A stretch of 64,000 nt of DNA from Shinella zoogloeoides. GTDB lineage: Bacteria; Pseudomonadota; Alphaproteobacteria; Rhizobiales; Rhizobiaceae. The notes under the pieces are model-generated. The model saw only the letters and a program-made list of their open reading frames with translations. It was not told where the DNA came from and ran no database searches. Made by a program: the position numbers and the translations under genes. The stretch spans positions 165,620 through 229,619 of the forward strand of contig NZ_QNUJ01000010.1 in assembly GCF_003574625.1 (NCBI RefSeq). The letters are read 5' to 3'. This document shows, piece after piece, positions 62,557 through 64,000 of this stretch; position 1 is the first letter of the stretch, and every line of letters starts with the position of its first letter.

Positions 62557-63133
62557 CAATACGATGTCCTTCGGCCGCCCGGCTTGCGGTCTCTCCAGTT
62601 CGCGAAACCTGTCCGCCACGAAACACCTGTCATCCCCGGACCGGCAGCCCCCTGCCGATCCCCATATCACTCATGAAAAGTAGAGGAAAAACCTTAGCGA
62701 GCCGTTAACCTTGCCTTTTCGTAAACGATAGCGAATACAAGCAGCTATACTGTCCGGAACCGGGATTTTCCGGGTGTGCCGGCCGATTGGCGCCGGCGTT
62801 GCTCGGACGGCATTCGTTGTTGCCCTGCTTCATGCTAGAGTGGTGAAACGACGATGCCGAGCCTGCTGTGGGTTCCGGGGAAAACGGGGACATTCACCGC
62901 TTTCACGTATTTAAGGCCATACTAATGCCCAACTTGCCCGTTTTTTCCCGGTCTTGCGCGCACCGCTTTGTCCTGCGTTTTACCCACGGCCGTTTCCCGT
63001 GCGGTTTCGGAGTAGCGCTTGAAGAAAGGCCGGCCTTTGCCGGTCCCCTTTCCACCGGGCGCGCATTCAGCGCTACATCTTAACGGGAATTTTAGGAATG
63101 ACTGATAGACGTCTCGTAAACGGAGACACTCTC
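62557..63133. other. intergenic region between DUF2336 and ClpP-like genes
   Basis: A 577-bp divergent region. It holds the CtrA-like site at 62694-62708, a self-complementary AAAGGCCGGCCTTT near 63024-63037, and otherwise no recognisable element. A 71-codon frame at 62868-63083 lacks protein-like composition and a good start. A small RNA is possible but I see no terminator to support one. Confidence 0.45.
62694..62708. promoter_or_regulatory. near-consensus CtrA binding site
   Basis: TTAG-CGAGCCG-TTAA matches the TTAA-N7-TTAA consensus of the cell-cycle regulator CtrA with one mismatch and exact spacing, and is followed by CC as in TTAACC. It lies 138 bp upstream of the DUF2336 start. Confidence 0.5.
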
Positions 63134-63601
63134 ATGAAGCCGATCGCCAGCACTGCTCGCATTGCATCCATCGCCCTGGTCGCACTTGCGACGACGACCG
63201 CCACGGCAATGGCCGTGTCGGGGACGGGGGCCTTCTACACGGTCGGCAATGACCACGGTGGCATGATCGTCGATTATGCCCTCAAGGCGGCTCAACTCGA
63301 ACAGACGGGGCAGCCGGTGAAATTCAGCGGCCGCTGCGATTCCGCCTGCACCATCTATCTCGGCCTCAACCAGGAGCAGCTTTGCGTGACGCCCGCCGCG
63401 CGCTTCGGCTTCCACCTGCCGTTCGGCAGCTCCTCGCAGGGCAACAGGGTCGCCGCGACCTATCTGCTGAAGAAGTATCCGCGCTGGGTTCTCGGCTGGC
63501 TGAGGGACAATGGCGGGCTGAACCGCAATCTCAAGGTCATGCCCTATGAATATGTCAGCCAACATATCAGGCCCTGCGGAACGCAGACCACGGATTTGTA
63601 A
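63134..63601 (+). CDS. exported ClpP/crotonase-fold-like protein
   Basis: A 155-residue protein with a signal peptide (MKPIASTARIASIALVALAT, cleaved near TATAMA). The core GRCDSACTIYLG with S70 and the following ARFGFHLPFG with H94 resemble COG3904-type periplasmic proteins of the ClpP/crotonase fold, where these are the serine and histidine of the catalytic set. A peptidase role is thus possible but untested. GGAGACACTCTC precedes ATG 63134; ATG 63098 is an alternative with a weaker context. A strong terminator follows. Confidence 0.75.
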   Translation: MKPIASTARIASIALVALATTTATAMAVSGTGAFYTVGNDHGGMIVDYALKAAQLEQTGQPVKFSGRCDSACTIYLGLNQEQLCVTPAARFGFHLPFGSSSQGNRVAATYLLKKYPRWVLGWLRDNGGLNRNLKVMPYEYVSQHIRPCGTQTTDL

Positions 63602-63667
63602 AACGGCAGGCGGCCGGAGCGGGAACGCTTGCGACCGGGCTGGTTGACATGGAATGAACAACGCATG

Positions 63668-63700
63668 AGGCCAAGGGAGCGCTGCTCCCTTGGCCTTTTT
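63668..63700 (+). terminator. strong rho-independent terminator
   Basis: AGGCCAAGGGAGC-GCT-GCTCCCTTGGCCT is a perfect 13-bp stem followed by TTTT on the plus strand. It ends the ClpP-like transcript, 67 bp past its stop. Confidence 0.92.
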
Positions 63701-63742
63701 CGTTTCGAGGTTCAAGCAACGACCGTTGCTGCGGTTCCTTGC

Positions 63743-64000
63743 TTAACGATGGCCACCGCCGCCGCCATTGCCGCCGCCGCCGCCACTGCCGCCGCTGCCG
63801 CCGTTGCTGCCGCTGCCGCCATTGCCGCCGTTGCCGCCAGCACCGCCGTTGCCGCCACCGGAGCCGCTACCGCCGCTGCCACCGCCGCCGCCGCCGCCGC
63901 CGCCACCGCCGCCATGGCCGCTTCCGCCATTGCCGCCGTTGCCGCCGCCGCCGCCGTTACCGCCACCCTGGCTTCCGCCATTGCCGCCGTTGCCGCCGCC
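63743..64000 (-). CDS. glycine-rich protein, C-terminal part only
   Basis: On the minus strand an open frame enters from the right edge and stops at TAA 63743, giving 85 residues that are mostly Gly with Asn and Ser (repeats such as GGNGGNGGS and ending GGGGGHR). Codons are GGC, AAC, AAT and AGC, so the frame is coherent; the alternative frame on the same strand reads as poly-Ala and is a shadow. The N-terminus is outside the window. Gly/Asn-rich repeats of this kind occur in surface or secreted proteins, but no function can be named. Confidence 0.65.
   Translation of the reverse strand, partial: GGGNGGNGGSQGGGNGGGGGNGGNGGSGHGGGGGGGGGGGGSGGSGSGGGNGGAGGNGGNGGSGSNGGSGGSGGGGGNGGGGGHR

Noticed and set aside
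62868..63083. 71-codon frame between DUF2336 and the ClpP-like gene
   Set aside because: No ribosome-binding site, no signal or fold, and the composition is not protein-like.
63712..63981. Ala-rich 89-codon frame on the minus strand
   Set aside because: It is a shifted reading of the Gly/Asn/Ser repeat coded in another frame (63743-64000), where GGC, AAC and AGC codons make a coherent protein.

Overview
The window looks like a chromosomal segment of an alphaproteobacterium of the Rhizobiaceae (Rhizobium/Ensifer/Shinella-like; genus not assignable by eye). The clues are GC-rich sequence, a MucR/Ros regulator, a complete mrpABCDEFG antiporter operon, several Rhizobiales-type small families (DUF930, DUF5330, DUF6456, DUF1491, DUF2336), a CtrA-like site, and many copies of palindromic intergenic elements of the RIME type. 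I found no rRNA, tRNA, CRISPR array, prophage or insertion sequence. Gene content is mostly housekeeping, with small accessory modules between.

Layout. 1-3.8 kb: end of a DUF2000 gene, a DUF4160/DUF2442 pair behind a large palindrome, rnd, a 58-residue exported protein, and the divergent ohr/ohrR peroxide module. 3.8-10.3 kb: a membrane histidine kinase with a FixL-like PAS domain plus its receiver, an MFS carrier, a Tat-exported multicopper oxidase and a Xre/RES toxin-antitoxin pair. 10.8-15.1 kb: an ABC-F ATPase with a leader that may attenuate it, a HerA-like ATPase, and a small glycine-rich protein behind a perfect 16-bp palindrome. 15.3-25.2 kb: two MFS carriers, an aldo/keto reductase, a LysR regulator, tam, a haloacid dehalogenase, a zinc alcohol dehydrogenase, a branched-chain-type aminotransferase and sodB. 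25.3-34.2 kb: ParD/ParE, a WYL regulator with a divergent LysE exporter, a PAP2 phosphatase, two c-type cytochromes, a GNAT/DJ-1 operon behind a textbook attenuator, and an ABC exporter. 34.7-48.1 kb: gcd, selO, ptrB, an ArsR regulator, an AI-2E-type permease, a VOC protein, a DksA-like protein, a hemolysin III protein, msrB and vapBC. 48.1-54.3 kb: mrpABCDEFG. 54.7-64 kb: mucR, a DnaA-domain-IV protein with DUF6456, sufE, a second histidine kinase with a peptidoglycan-binding gene, DUF1491, DUF2336, a ClpP-fold-like exported protein, and the end of a glycine-rich gene that runs off the window.

Themes. Oxidative and thiol stress recurs (ohr/ohrR, sodB, msrB, selO, multicopper oxidase, DJ-1). 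Four toxin-antitoxin or toxin-antitoxin-like pairs are spread through the window, three with an inverted repeat at the promoter. Regulation is mostly local: divergent regulators beside their targets, palindromic operators, and two likely peptide-leader attenuators.

The most distinctive signal is at 31798-31939 (minus strand). A 16-codon leader peptide with a Tyr-Phe-Trp-Leu-Phe run is followed by segments able to form the mutually exclusive 1:2, 2:3 and 3:4 hairpins of a transcription attenuator. It precedes a GNAT acetyltransferase rather than an amino-acid biosynthesis gene.
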